This document shows positions 1 through 10,660 of a stretch of DNA of 64,000 nucleotides, piece by piece. The notes beneath the pieces were generated by a model, which was not told where the DNA came from, searched no databases, and was given only the letters and a program-made list of their open reading frames with translations. This DNA comes from Chlorops oryzae (lineage: Eukaryota > Arthropoda > Insecta > Diptera > Chloropidae), in assembly GCA_020466095.1 (NCBI GenBank), contig CM035809.1:380023-444022 (forward strand), given 5' to 3'. Made by a program: the position numbers and the translations under genes. Every line of letters begins with the position of its first letter. The first letter of the stretch is position 1.

Positions 1-253
1 GGGAATTTCGTTTTTCCTTGATAGTTTCCATGATATTGGTCCTTTTTCCTTGGGCCAAGTGGACTTTGAAGGAAAACCTTATTGATATAAGTATTTAATA
101 TTTATATATATTTTTTTCGAGATTTATCAATCACATGAAAAACCATCAACATAACCCCCGTTAATTAATTACTTTGTATGAAAACGAAACATAAGTCGAA
201 TAAATTTTTCTGAAAAAGCTACGTATATTGCTATATTTTAGTTTCTATTGCTA
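1..253. other. AT-rich sequence, nothing recognised
   Basis: AT-rich DNA before the first inverted-repeat element. I see no gene, RNA or repeat boundary here. Confidence 0.5.
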
Positions 254-1047
254 CACATAGAAAAAAATAACTGTAAATTATACCAATTTCGCTCTTAACC
301 CAACAATTTTCGCTCTTAAAATGATCTCAAGAGTTTTTAGCTTTTAAACCAACAATGTTATCACTGTTATTATTTTTAAGAGCGAAATTGTTGCGTTAAG
401 AAAGGTGGCTTTTAAAATTTCCGAACGCGAAAACGGTAGATTTGAAATGCACAGCTTTTAAAATCTCCAAAAAAAAAAAAAAAAAAAATTGATTTAAAAT
501 TGAAAACTTTTAATTATTTCCAAAAGTGACACTGTTCATTAAAAATGCACAGCTGTAGATAATTTTATTATCTATTCGCACAAATAATTTTAGGAAAATG
601 TATTTCCTCCTCTTAACATAACACCAAAAATAGCCATCGGATGTACTTCATCCGATTTGGTCACTCCGTTGTCGTGACTGCTTTCGCAATGCTTAAAAAG
701 TTCTAAGATGAATACTTATCTTATATGTCCTTTTTTATAAAACAAATAAGAATTATACCGAAATAAAAGAAATGCAATTTAGTGCTCAGTGCTCTTAACT
801 TGAATAGTTTCGGTCTTAACAAATTTAATAAAATGTAGTTGGAATAACAGTTTAGCTGTAAAAATCCGAACTTTAAATGCGAAAGTATTTAAATCTACGG
901 ATTCACTATTAAAGTTACTACTTTCACTCTTAAATGATAGCCAAGAGCGTTTGGATTGTTGGGTTAAAAGCTAAATCCTTTAGATTCAAGAGCGTTTTCT
1001 TTAAGAGCGTCGCACTCTTGAATTTACTACGTGTTTTTTTCTCTGTG
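254..1047. mobile_element. TIR element with AAGAGCG subterminal repeats
   Basis: The ends are inverted: CACATAGAAAAAAA on the left and the complement of CACAGAGAAAAAAA on the right, each next to a TA dinucleotide (252-253 and 1048-1049), consistent with a TA target duplication. The CGCTCTTAA / TTAAGAGCG motif occurs repeatedly near both ends, as expected of transposase-binding subterminal repeats. There is no coding capacity, so this is a non-autonomous DNA transposon. The inner block at about 602-705 recurs in inverted orientation at 49795-49905. The superfamily is not assigned. Confidence 0.6.
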
Positions 1048-1146
1048 TATAATTTAATTTTTTATTTCACTAATTTTTAAACTTTAAAGCGATTTTACTC
1101 GAAAAATATTTTCTGAAATATTTTGATGATATTTTATTTGGACGTT

Positions 1147-1212
1147 TAGGGCCCGTTGTCAGTTGGGGCCCGGGGCTATAGCCCCAGCTAGCCCTACCTT
1201 AACCCGGCACTG
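1147..1212. mobile_element. solo end of a hAT-like element
   Basis: A GC-rich island in AT-rich DNA. Read on the minus strand it begins CAGTGCCGGGTTAAG, which resembles hAT terminal repeats (CAGNG start), and it contains the 14-bp perfect palindrome GGGGCTATAGCCCC at 1172-1185. No partner end was found, so this is probably a truncated element. The family assignment is inference. Confidence 0.35.
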
Positions 1213-1632
1213 ATCCTGCCCCAATACGAATGCGTCTTGCCGTGCTCGTAGATATACCAAAACGTTTTGCACGATCAGCATCTGAGAGACCCGGATTATT
1301 CTCAATGGACCTTTCTATTTTTTTTTTTTTAAAACACATTACGTCTTGGCTATTTTTTCGCAATTTTTTTTGCTCTTTCCACAGTCAATCGCTCATTTTA
1401 TCGTTTCAAAACACTGCGAACAATTGTTTTGGGTAATTTTAGAGTCTTTACAATTTTTGATCCCGACAACGTGGGATTAGCGTTATAAATGCGCATGGGC
1501 GTGGCGATTGTGAACGTGCGTACAGATTTTATGTGAACGATGCTTCATTTTCAGCAGCTTTCGTTATTGAAATGAAGAACTAAATTTTAATGTTTGAATT
1601 TCAATCGGAGACTGCGATTCTCAGCTTTTCTA

Positions 1633-2202
1633 AAGCCCAAAATCCAATATTGCGATAGCCCGATGCGAGAGCCCGATGCGAGAGCCGGAGATGAGACGCA
1701 CACAAATTTCAAAAAAATTCAATTATATGGCTCAAGCTCCAAAGTACTCGTATCGCACTGCGAGACCTCGTAGCGAGAAAAGTTTGAAAAATTGAATATT
1801 TGTCGTTGCGAGGCAATTTGACAGGTTAAGATGTAGATTTTTTTTGAGTACTCGCCATTGGGTACTCGTTTAAACTAATAAAACAAATTCTGTTCTTTGT
1901 TCCGTGAAAAACAGCTTTTAAAATAAGTATTTCGCGAGTTTTGGTTCATTTTGAAAATTTTTTGAAAATATTTGAAAATTTTTTATTAAAATTTTAGCCC
2001 AGGTGATAACGTATAAATTTTATGAGTACTCGGTACTCGTTAGATTGGTACTTGGTTCAAATATTGCATTACTAGAATCGAAATTATGCTGTCATCTGCG
2101 TGACGCAAAACTCTCACTGGAAATTGAAATGCGTCAGGCAAAACATTTTAGTGACGTCGCGCACTCTCGCATCGGGCTTTCGCAATATTGTATTTTGGGC
2201 TT
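1633..2202. mobile_element. MITE with ~39-bp terminal inverted repeats
   Basis: The left end AAGCCCAAAATCCAATATTG and the right end (complement of AAGCCCAAAATACAATATTG) pair for about 39 bp with few mismatches, continuing through AGCCCGATGCGAGAG. The left arm carries a tandem doubling of CCCGATGCGAGAG. The interior contains several ACTCG/CGAG-rich motifs such as GTACTCG. It has no meaningful coding capacity. I cannot see a convincing target duplication. Confidence 0.65.
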
Positions 2203-2266
2203 AAGGGCATTTATACAGAGCCTCCTTTAAAAATAAAATAATCCGTGGCTGTCTTCGATTATCAGG

Positions 2267-2617
2267 TTACGTGAAAGTTATAAATGGGTCTCCTTTTGAT
2301 TCTACGAGCTTAGAACTATCAATGGGTATTATAAAAATCATAACTGTTACGGTCCCTGTTTTTTGGCCGAAAACTACTCCGAAAAATTTATTTATAAAAC
2401 TTTCCTGATCGATTAAATCTTTGTAGTTACTTCGAGGAAAAGTTGGCTTAGTCCTTTGGCTTTCCACTTGTGTGCATAACATTTCATAATAATGATTTGG
2501 AAAAATATTGCAAGTGAAAACCACAACTATGTCCACAACCGGTGACACTTCCTCCACTATAATATATTCATAACAGCCAGAGCCACCTATCAAAAGCGGA
2601 CCGAAAAGTTGTTCAAT
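2267..2617 (-). other. unrecognised open frame, possible exon
   Basis: A 108-codon open frame (2593 to 2267) extends upstream without a stop to about 2617 and lies between two inverted-repeat elements. The translation has a balanced, protein-like composition with hydrophobic beta-like segments (VEEVSPVVDIVVVFTC, GTVTVMIFIIPID) and no low-complexity bias. The Met at 2593 is not a convincing start, because the frame continues upstream to a minus-strand TTTAG that could be a splice acceptor. I do not recognise the family. It could be a terminal exon of a host gene, a transposon gene fragment, or chance. Confidence 0.25.
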
Positions 2618-2755
2618 CTAAATGCGTATGATCATTGAAGTCCGTGGTGTTTTTTATATATTAGTACACTCAGAGAAAAAATCCCGTAAAATAAATGCGA
2701 ATCCCAGTGTTCCAATAGTTTTGTACGATTAAAATAAGTCAATGTGGCTTGGACC

Positions 2756-3521
2756 TAGGGATTCCAAAAAATGGCCAAAATGCCAATCCCGGGATTTCGG
2801 GATTCCAAAATTTCAATCCCGGGATCGGTCCCGGGATTAGGAAGAATGCTTAAAACGAATAAATTTTTAAATTTTTTTTATTTGAGCTATGTTTCACATT
2901 AACAATAATAAAAAAAAACATAAACTTAATAACATTCCAGTTATTTGAAGCATAACAGCTGAATCAGTGATGTTAAATTCTTTTTCTGATATTCCCTACA
3001 CAGCCCCAAAAAATCACTACTTTTTCCTTTGCTTACACAAATTTTTCCCAACAAAAATCCTAACGATTTTATTTACTTATATTTGCATTATCATAGCTGA
3101 ATTACAATAGTCTGGCGACTGCGTATTTTAATGGTTTAAAATACAAAAATCGATTTTCTCTCACAAATCAAATTATTTTCTAATCAGTTTTTTCGTTTAC
3201 CACCAAACCCAGCTGTCAAAGTCGTGAGGGAATTGTACCTACATTTAACAACACTGCAGCTGATCGGAGATCATTCGGCTAACTGTGAGGCTAAACAAGA
3301 TATAAATGATGGCACGCTACGTAAAACATGTAGTTATCGCATTTAATGTACTAAACGTACAAAATTAACCATCGTATAGATTTTTATGTCCACTAACGTA
3401 TTACACCCACTTGCAACGTTATATCTTAAAGCATTTTAATCTGATTATATTTCGATATTTCTACCTCGACAGTTAAAAATAATTGCAAAAATGCCCCGGG
3501 ATCCCGGGATTGGAATCCCTA
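2756..3521. mobile_element. hAT-type element, perfect 8-bp duplication
   Basis: The ends TAGGGATTCCAA and TTGGAATCCCTA are flanked by identical 8-bp copies of CTTGGACC (2748-2755 and 3522-3529). An 8-bp duplication is diagnostic of the hAT superfamily and a few others. Subterminal CCCGGGAT repeats occur at both ends (about 2786-2840 and 3495-3510), typical of hAT transposase-binding sites. The 766-bp body has no transposase frame, so the element is non-autonomous. It sits inside the older TIR element that surrounds it. Confidence 0.85.
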
Positions 3522-3841
3522 CTTGGACCATAACCGCAATAGTTTTGAAATAGCTATTATAATAATACATTTGTACTATTATTTTAATAGTCTAACAGTT
3601 TTAATTTAATAGCATGTCTTATTAAAAACCAACTGGTTGTACTATTAAGCCGACATATCTTATTGAAAATCAATATGAATATCCTATTGATACAATAGTG
3701 GAATATCATTATTAAACTTCGAAATTCGAATTTATGTATTCGAACTATATTGGGCATATGAATGCAACGAAAATAACGAAACGAAAACGAACGTAAATCG
3801 AAATGACAAAAAGGGAGAGAGATAGATATAAACCATAATAT

Positions 3842-3974
3842 GGGTCCTCATGCAACACATTTACACCGTGTAAACTGAGTGAAGTAAGTAAATCTATCAA
3901 AATTGCATACAAAATTTGACAGTTTTACGAACTTCACTCAGCTTACACGGTGTAAATGCGTTGCATGAGGACCC
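3842..3974. mobile_element. 133-bp MITE with 44-bp arms
   Basis: The left arm starts GGGTCCTCATGCAACACATT and the right arm is its complement, with only two or three mismatches over about 44 bp; roughly 45 bp separates them. The flanks share TAATAT, but the exact duplication is offset by one base. It contains a TTTACACCGTGTAA palindromic segment in each arm. A related solo end (GGTCCTCATGAACACATT) lies at 15833. Confidence 0.65.
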
Positions 3975-4895
3975 TTAATATCTTACTCATTTATGCGTAT
4001 TACTTCAATACAAGAAGGAAAGAAAGATTTTCTATTAATTGTGTCTTATGAATTGAATATGAAATGAATAATAAACAAAATATCGACTAAGGCCCAAAAG
4101 CATATGTCAGCATAGATTTATGGTGAAAGTGTTCTTTGTACTTCTTCATTTTTCAAGAATCATCTCATCGATGGCAATTAAATAAATTTTCCCTTATAAA
4201 AATATTTTTTTCTCACAGACAAAACAGATACAGACGGATAATTCTCATTTCGCCATTCGAAAAACAAGGCGGAACGTGAAATCATAAATCAACAGGATAA
4301 ATCATATTAAATTAATTGTTGTTTCTGATAATTTTAATGATGTGTACCTTATTTCAAATAATAGTAGCAATGTTATTGAATTAATATGCAAATAATATTA
4401 AATTAATCGGATCTCACGTTGAACTGATGGTATCGATACCATTGAAAATTAATGGTATCGTACCATGAAATTAATAGTACGTGTTATTAACTGTTAGTGG
4501 CAAAATACTGTTAAACCTATCGTATTTCTGTCCTATTAATAATAATTATTTCGAAACTATTGTTATAATAACCAGAAAACCAATGATTTCATTAGAATAC
4601 CATTGTTTTAATAGTAAAATACTATTGAAAAGCGTCCTATTTAAACAATGATCGTACTTTTAATATTGTTATGGGACGTTTTTCTCTGAGTGTATTTAAA
4701 TGGAAACACATTTCTTTTGCTATTAACAGAAAGCATGTGCAGCTCAAATATAATTTAATTTGATATAATTTAATCAATCATATTGACTTAAAGTTAAATA
4801 TATCTTTTTATTACAACACACCCATTCAAAACTTTTCTGCATAGCCGTTAGAAAAAAGTCGATCAATTAAAAAAAAAATCTCAAATGAGCCCATT

Positions 4896-6003
4896 ATTTT
4901 GAAAGTGGTATAAGTCATATTTTTCTTGTTTTGATATATAATATTATATTAAGAGATTTGCATTTCAAAGGATTAAAAAATATTTTTGCATTATGGAATA
5001 TGATTTTTCGACAGTAAAGTAGTGACAACAAACAAATATTAATTATAGTTGTGAAAATTATAACCATATCTAAAAGGAATTATTGTTTTGTATGGTTAAA
5101 GTTACTTATACCACTTTCATAATTAACTGAATGACTTTATAAATGACTTACATCATTAAGAAAACATTTTTATTACCAATTAAAATTTTATTCAAATTCA
5201 TTTCATTGTAAATAAGTAAATTATTTATCAGTATTTAGGGAAATAAAGTGTTTGTGAAAAATTGGCGGGATATAGGGTAGTAAATCCATCATATCTTTAC
5301 GTTTTTCTTCGGTTATTGGTCTTGTGGTTGTGTATAATCGAGGCAAATCAATATTTTTGTATATTCTAGGTCTTCCTCTTTTAGGTGAGAGGTCTAATAC
5401 TTTGAATTCAGAATTTTCATCCAAGGAAGTTTTATAAAACATCTTATATGGCTCGTTTTTTAGAAATCTAATCCATTGAATTTTTAGCCAAGACACAGCT
5501 TCTCCATTGGTGTTTATCTTTCTATTATTTGTTGATTCTTTAAGTTCTTTTGTCGAAATGAAATCTTTCTGAGCCATTTGTACTACCAAAAATGGGTTTC
5601 TCTTTTTACATAATTCTATTAAATTATAATAATGCTCAGGAATTTATAAATAATTCGATTTTTTAATTTTAGTTTCTATCAAACCAAAATCGCGATCATT
5701 TGGCAGAAAAGAATGGCCGGATACCATAAATTTATGATCAACTGTTTCAACATTATTATCAGACAACTGAACAATTTTTAACCATATTAAAGCTATGTTA
5801 ATGTGAACAAACTGACTTATACCACTATCAAAACAAACTGTAACTGCATTTTGTTTATCAACCAAAAAAGGAACCAATTTTATCGAGTTAATTTTCATGG
5901 CATACTGCTAATCTCTTCAGATCATGTTACTTTATTAGGATTTGATATGAAATAGCTGATAAAGTAGATTTTTAAAATTTTTGACTTATACCACTTTCAA
6001 AAT
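4896..6003. mobile_element. TIR element carrying a broken arthropod ORF
   Basis: The inverted ends TTTTGAAAGTGGTATAAG (starting 4897) and its complement (ending 6002) match almost perfectly for about 22 bp. A third copy of the end-like motif ACTTATACCACTTTCA lies inside at about 5103. The element encloses the minus-strand pseudogene at 5221-5898. A target duplication is not clear. The arrangement implies that the enclosed gene is the transposase or a passenger of this family. Confidence 0.6.
5221..5898 (-). pseudogene. broken SGHSFLPNDRDFG-family protein
   Basis: Two frames in the same phase (5898-5644 and 5589-5221) are separated by one in-frame stop and an open stretch encoding IPEHYYNLIELCKKRNPF. 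The signature DHKFMVSGHSFLPNDRDFG, then NRKINTNGEAVSWLKI, then RPITEEKRKDMMDLLPYIPP matches the C-terminal half of a multicopy uncharacterised protein that I recognise from arthropod genomes. Its multicopy nature and its position between inverted repeats suggest a transposase (inference). The N-terminal half is missing, so this copy is non-functional. I cannot name the superfamily. Confidence 0.65.
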
Positions 6004-7559
6004 CATGAATATGGGATTATTTTCGAGCAATAATGCCCAAGCAAGCAAACGCATAAAATTAAATTTATTAAGCAGGATTTTCAAAAGAAAAGCTTCACCT
6101 CAAAAAACTCTGCTTGATTAAACTTAAATAAATTCTCAAATTCAAATAAAAGCCAAATTTATTTTTCTTTCTGATATTATAAGGCAACACAATTGAAAGT
6201 ATTTTCTATTTCGTGTAAAGGTATCTTCAGAATGGATATTCCAATTTCTTATTCTATGCTTCAATACTCAGAAAACAATATTTTTGCATATGTAAGAAAA
6301 TTCAAAAGCATATTCTTAGCGTATTCTAAAATGCTTACGAGCAAAACCTCATGAAAAATTTGATGCAAATTCATTGCAAATAAGTTTAAAAAATTTCATT
6401 TTTCCATAATCCGACAGAAAATTTTCTTCGTTGACCCATGGTTCATGGAGCATTACTGTTTAGAATCACCTGCAAGATAATACTCCGCAACTTGAATCAG
6501 TAGCTTACAAATTGATCCCTTGTACATACTTACATCATAGCTACTTCTAATCGTTTTCTCACAAACAAAGCATTTAATGATTCTATTTATTTCTGACAAA
6601 ATATGTTGCCGTTTGTTGTATTAAATTTATGAAATACCACTTTTAAAGGCTGTAGAATTTTTCCTGAATACTGAAGAGAGCTTTAAGGCCAATTGGCTTA
6701 ACATAACACAATTGCCCAATGTCCACAGCCAGATTGCGGTAGCCTGCCCTGAACACTGCACAATGTTTTGTAACTTTTGAATGAAATCGACGAAGCATGG
6801 CCATGACAGAAACTGTTATAAATTTGGACAACATAAATTCATTTTTCAAGCGAAGTGTTTATTTACATATTAAATCAATTGTGCCCGTGATTAATAAGCA
6901 GAATTTTGTATAAAAAGAGTTTTCGCAAAAGTTTAACGAACGAGAAAAATAAAAACAAAACCAAGAAGGAGGTCGCAAAGATAGACGAATTCGAAATGCG
7001 GAGCGCTGCTGCTTTCAGGACATATCTACATATCTCAGATTTAAAAGTCTGTTTGCAACGTACGAACTGTAAATATGAAATGGCATTGAATGGGCCTAGA
7101 CACAAAAGGTTGACAAATTTTAAGTATTGTTTGGTAAGAATCATCGTTGAGAGACAAGTGAAAGTATATCTGCTACTATGCGTTCAAATGAAAAGAGTTA
7201 TGAGGCACTCAAAGACGGAGCGACTTGCCTGCAAGCTAACAATAGACAATGAACGAAATTCGTTGATAAATACACGATATGCCAGCGTTCTGATGCTCGA
7301 GCATACGGGTATTATAATGCCTTGCGTGGCATTCTTGTGTGAGAAGTTTATACTCATGACAATGTGTCATAATGTCAACTTTTAATTCTTTGCACAGGGT
7401 TTGAATAAAAACAAAATTTGAAAAGTCTTATATGTCAAACAAATTTTTTTAAAAGATGTTTACCAAAGTGAGCAAATACAACCATCTATGCAGCCATTGG
7501 AACTTGCTGTTTCAAAAATAGTAGCTCTTTTCCAAGGAATGGAGTTCGCTTACTCCATG
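6004..7559. other. AT-rich sequence, no supported gene
   Basis: AT-rich DNA. One 159-codon plus-strand frame (6906-7385) is present but has lysine-rich, unordered composition and no recognisable domain, and shorter frames lie on the opposite strand. I do not call a gene here. Confidence 0.4.
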
Positions 7560-7740
7560 TTAAGTGGTTAATCCACATTCGAGCATGCTCGTGCGAGGAG
7601 CTCGGCTCGATGCAATGCTCGATCGTATGTGGTGATGTTGGTTGATGAATTGGCTCGCCAACATCACCACTTACGATCGAGCATTGCATCGAGCCGAGTC
7701 GCGCGCACGAGCATGCTCGAATGTGGATAGATCACTTTAA
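7560..7740. mobile_element. GC-rich hairpin MITE flanked by TTAA
   Basis: Two ~80-bp arms (7561-7641 and 7658-7740) are inverted copies with few mismatches around a ~16-bp loop. The arms contain CGAGCATGCTCG, itself palindromic, and CTCGATGCAATGCTCGATCG. TTAA lies at both outer edges (7560-7563 and 7737-7740), which would fit a piggyBac-type target site, although the arms are far longer than is usual. A transcript would fold into a long stem, so a hairpin-RNA role is an alternative. GC content is well above that of the surroundings. Confidence 0.6.
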
Positions 7741-8999
7741 GTAACACCGCCCAAACAGTGTTCCGTATTTTAACAGAAAAAAAATCTCTATTTATTTAAG
7801 TATGATCCCATCTTCAATGCTCGTCTCGTCAGTCTCGTTATTCAATCACCACTTACGTTTTTGAATGCCACCTTCTCGCACTGAGGTATGTCGATTATGC
7901 AACAATAAAATTAAACTATTATATTTCAATTAAGTTTTTTTTCTAACTTCGTTTCTTGATCTTATGGACCAGATTCCTGCGCTTTTATAACTAGTTTTTA
8001 CCAGTTTACTTGATGCACGCGAAAAAAAACTCTTCAGAAGATTCTTAGTGCATCTATTTGATCAGAAGGATCAATGTTCCTATGGATGTTAGTCTTCTAA
8101 AGAAATTATTCCGAATCCGAGTGGTTCGTGTTCCAGTCGCAGTTAGCGATGATGCTAAGGATGTGTAAATGAATAGCTTAAGGGATACAGTTATATAGCA
8201 TGGCCTCTGCCAGGTGTTTTCTATGTTTAATCAAAACAACAAATAATTTTGATGTTCGTTTAGACAAAATTGGGGGATTGTTTGAAAAAGGAAATTTTCT
8301 TATTATTTTTTCAATTAAGAACCGGAAGCTGATTAGGTGATTCATGAAACGAACTGGGTATATCAGGAATATTATTGGTCTATGAAGTACTTTATTAATT
8401 CTGCCTTCATACAATATTTGCAGCTATTTCTGATATATGTACGTTATCTGGGCTCCGGCGACACTTACCTGTTCCATAGCGCCCGTATCGCATTTCATTG
8501 CTTCAGTCGGAAAGAAAACAAATTACTCTTGCTTATGTCTTTCGCCTCGACTGTCTACCTTCGTTCCTTACGTTTACTACATTTGCAGTCCATTACCCGA
8601 CTTTCCGGCAATGCTCGCTGGCAAGACGTTTTACCTGTTCTTTAAGCTCGCCAGTTTTAATAACTAAAGCCACAAAACCAGCAAAAGAATTCGTGAAAAA
8701 TGGAAATTTTTGTGCACGATAGCAGGGAGGATGTAAGGAGGCTGCGAATAAATTGACGGAAATAGTGCAAGACACGCGTAATAGAATATGTAAATCAAGA
8801 AAATGGGAACAAACGAGCCAGTTCATGAGAATTTGTTGGCCATGGTGGAGCGTCTTGCTTTTTGCGACGTTTATCGTATCCTTGGTCTACTTTTCACCTT
8901 TAATGCTTTCAAATTTGTATGTTCTTTCCCCTCAATTCTTGTATCCTGTTCTTTTTTTTTTTTTTTAGCTGTTTTCTGTTTTCTATTTTTTCGTTGAGT
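7741..8999. other. AT-rich sequence, nothing recognised
   Basis: Several overlapping short frames at 8337-8997 in all phases on both strands are mutually incompatible and show no domain. A poly-T run lies at 8951-8967. No gene, RNA or element boundary is visible. Confidence 0.4.
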
Positions 9000-10660
9000 C
9001 TTTTTATTTCAGTTTGTTTCCGGGTTTTCGTTAATGCTCACCTGCAAAAAAACTCGCTAATTGTGTGCGGTAGACTATTTGGCTGCTTGTTGGCTTTGCT
9101 CGGACTATCGTTAATGGTAGTTGATGGCGCTGTTTGCGTTCGCGTTCGGGTTCGCTTTGACGTTGCCGTTGCCGTTGGCGTTGAAGTTTGTCTTAATTAA
9201 AATATTTAAGGATAATTAACACCACAAGGGCTGATGAACGCACGCATACACGTAAGAGGACGTACACGCACAATTTTCACACCTACTGTGACAACAATAA
9301 TGACGACAAGAACACCGACAGCGGCGATAGCAACAGCGTGCCATTGAATTCACAGCTCATATCCGGTAACGAGCACATGATGTCCTCCTTTGTCTGAATT
9401 TTAATTGTGCACTTTTTTATCTGTCAGTCTCGCGGTCTCTCGCTTTTACAACTAACTTTTTCCACACTGTTTTATCGTTTTTTATTTTAATTTAATTTTT
9501 TATTTTTAAGTGTTATCTTTCGTTTTTGTATTAATTTTTAAATTTTATTTTATTCGCTTTTTTCGTGCTATTTTTCACTTGATTTCCATTCAGTATTTTT
9601 TAATATTGTCAATTCACGCTTCTTTTAGCCATCCGCATGAGAAGCAAGCAACCAGCGTGCGTGACTGCATTCGAGAGCCTTGCTGTTGAAGCTGTTGATG
9701 CTGCACGACGCATTTATATTAAACGAGGATTGAGACGTGAGTCCGCGTCCGTGTACGGTTTATAGCAGCGATTTCGAATGGCTCGAAACTTATTTGCGTT
9801 ACTTTATTTCCTTTTTATTTTTTTTGATTAAATCTTTTTCTTTTATTCGCTTCGCTTCTTGTGATGGTACGACAAGTTTCGCCGGCTGCGAGGCCTCTTC
9901 TCCTCTAGAAGGCGACCAGCTTCGGATGTTGCAACAGCAGTTGAACTAGAAGCAGAAAAAGCAGCATCAAAAGCAAGAACAACAGCATCCAAGCTTCAAG
10001 TGTGTGCAAGAATTCCAAGAAACCCGTGAAGCAGTGCCACCAGGAAGAAGCAGCACCGCGAAAACAACGTTAAGCGAAAAGAAAAATGCATACAATGTCA
10101 CAGACGGCGTCACGGCCGCGAAATATTGCGAGTGTACGTTGAGGATCCAATGTCGAGAACGGGAAACGAACAAGTTACAAGTTACGTTACGCTACGAAAG
10201 CATTCACGATGAAACATTCGATGCGACGCGAGCACGGTCCTTCCTACGTCCAAACTGTGCGACCTGATTGCAGCGACTGAGGGACAACACACTCCCGCTC
10301 ACAGCGCCAACTGAAGTCAAAACTGAAGTCACTTGTCGTTGCCATCGTCGTCGTCGTCCGCTTCGTCGGAGCCGTCGTCGTCGCCGTCGTAGTCGTAGTC
10401 GTAATCGTCAACACACTTGTGCTCGTCTCTTCCTTCGGGCTTCGCTATTATCGTTGTTTTTCGTATTTTGTTGTTGCTTTCGCACGGCAACCCAACAGCA
10501 TCCTAGCGTTTCAGTATTCACATCGCTCGTCGTTTTCGTAGTTCGTATTTCGTTCTTCCCAGGGAGTTGGTGTGAAGCAGGAGCTTTTGCGATGTTGTCA
10601 CAATTTTTTTGGTTTTGTTCAAATACAGTACGGCGAAAAATTATGTTCACGTAAGGAATA
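9000..10660. other. repeat-poor, GC-richer host segment with (CGT)n
   Basis: This stretch lacks inverted-repeat elements and is richer in GC than its neighbours. It contains runs of GTTGCC/GTTCGC (9130-9185), CAACAACA-type tracts (9280-9340 and 9930-10000) and a CGT/CGTAGT tandem tract at about 10337-10412. Frames here (for example 10268-10654) are arginine-rich products of the triplet repeat. It could contain a noncoding 5' exon or enhancer of a neighbouring gene, but nothing in the sequence proves it. Confidence 0.35.

Larger units (their letters stand above)
2667..4692. mobile_element. 2-kb TIR element (CACTCAGAGAAAAA ends)
   Basis: The outer ends are CACTCAGAGAAAAA and its complement (CACTCAGAGAAAAAC read from the right), each abutting TA (2665-2666 and 4693-4694). 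Sequence inside both ends is rich in AATAGT / CAATAGTTTT motifs in both orientations, pointing to one old element. It is interrupted by a hAT element at 2756-3521 and a short MITE at 3842-3974. No transposase frame remains, and the superfamily is uncertain. Confidence 0.5.

Noticed and set aside
6906..7385. 159-codon plus-strand open frame
   Set aside because: Lys/Arg-rich, no domain or homology I recognise, no splice or start context, and overlapping frames occur on the other strand.
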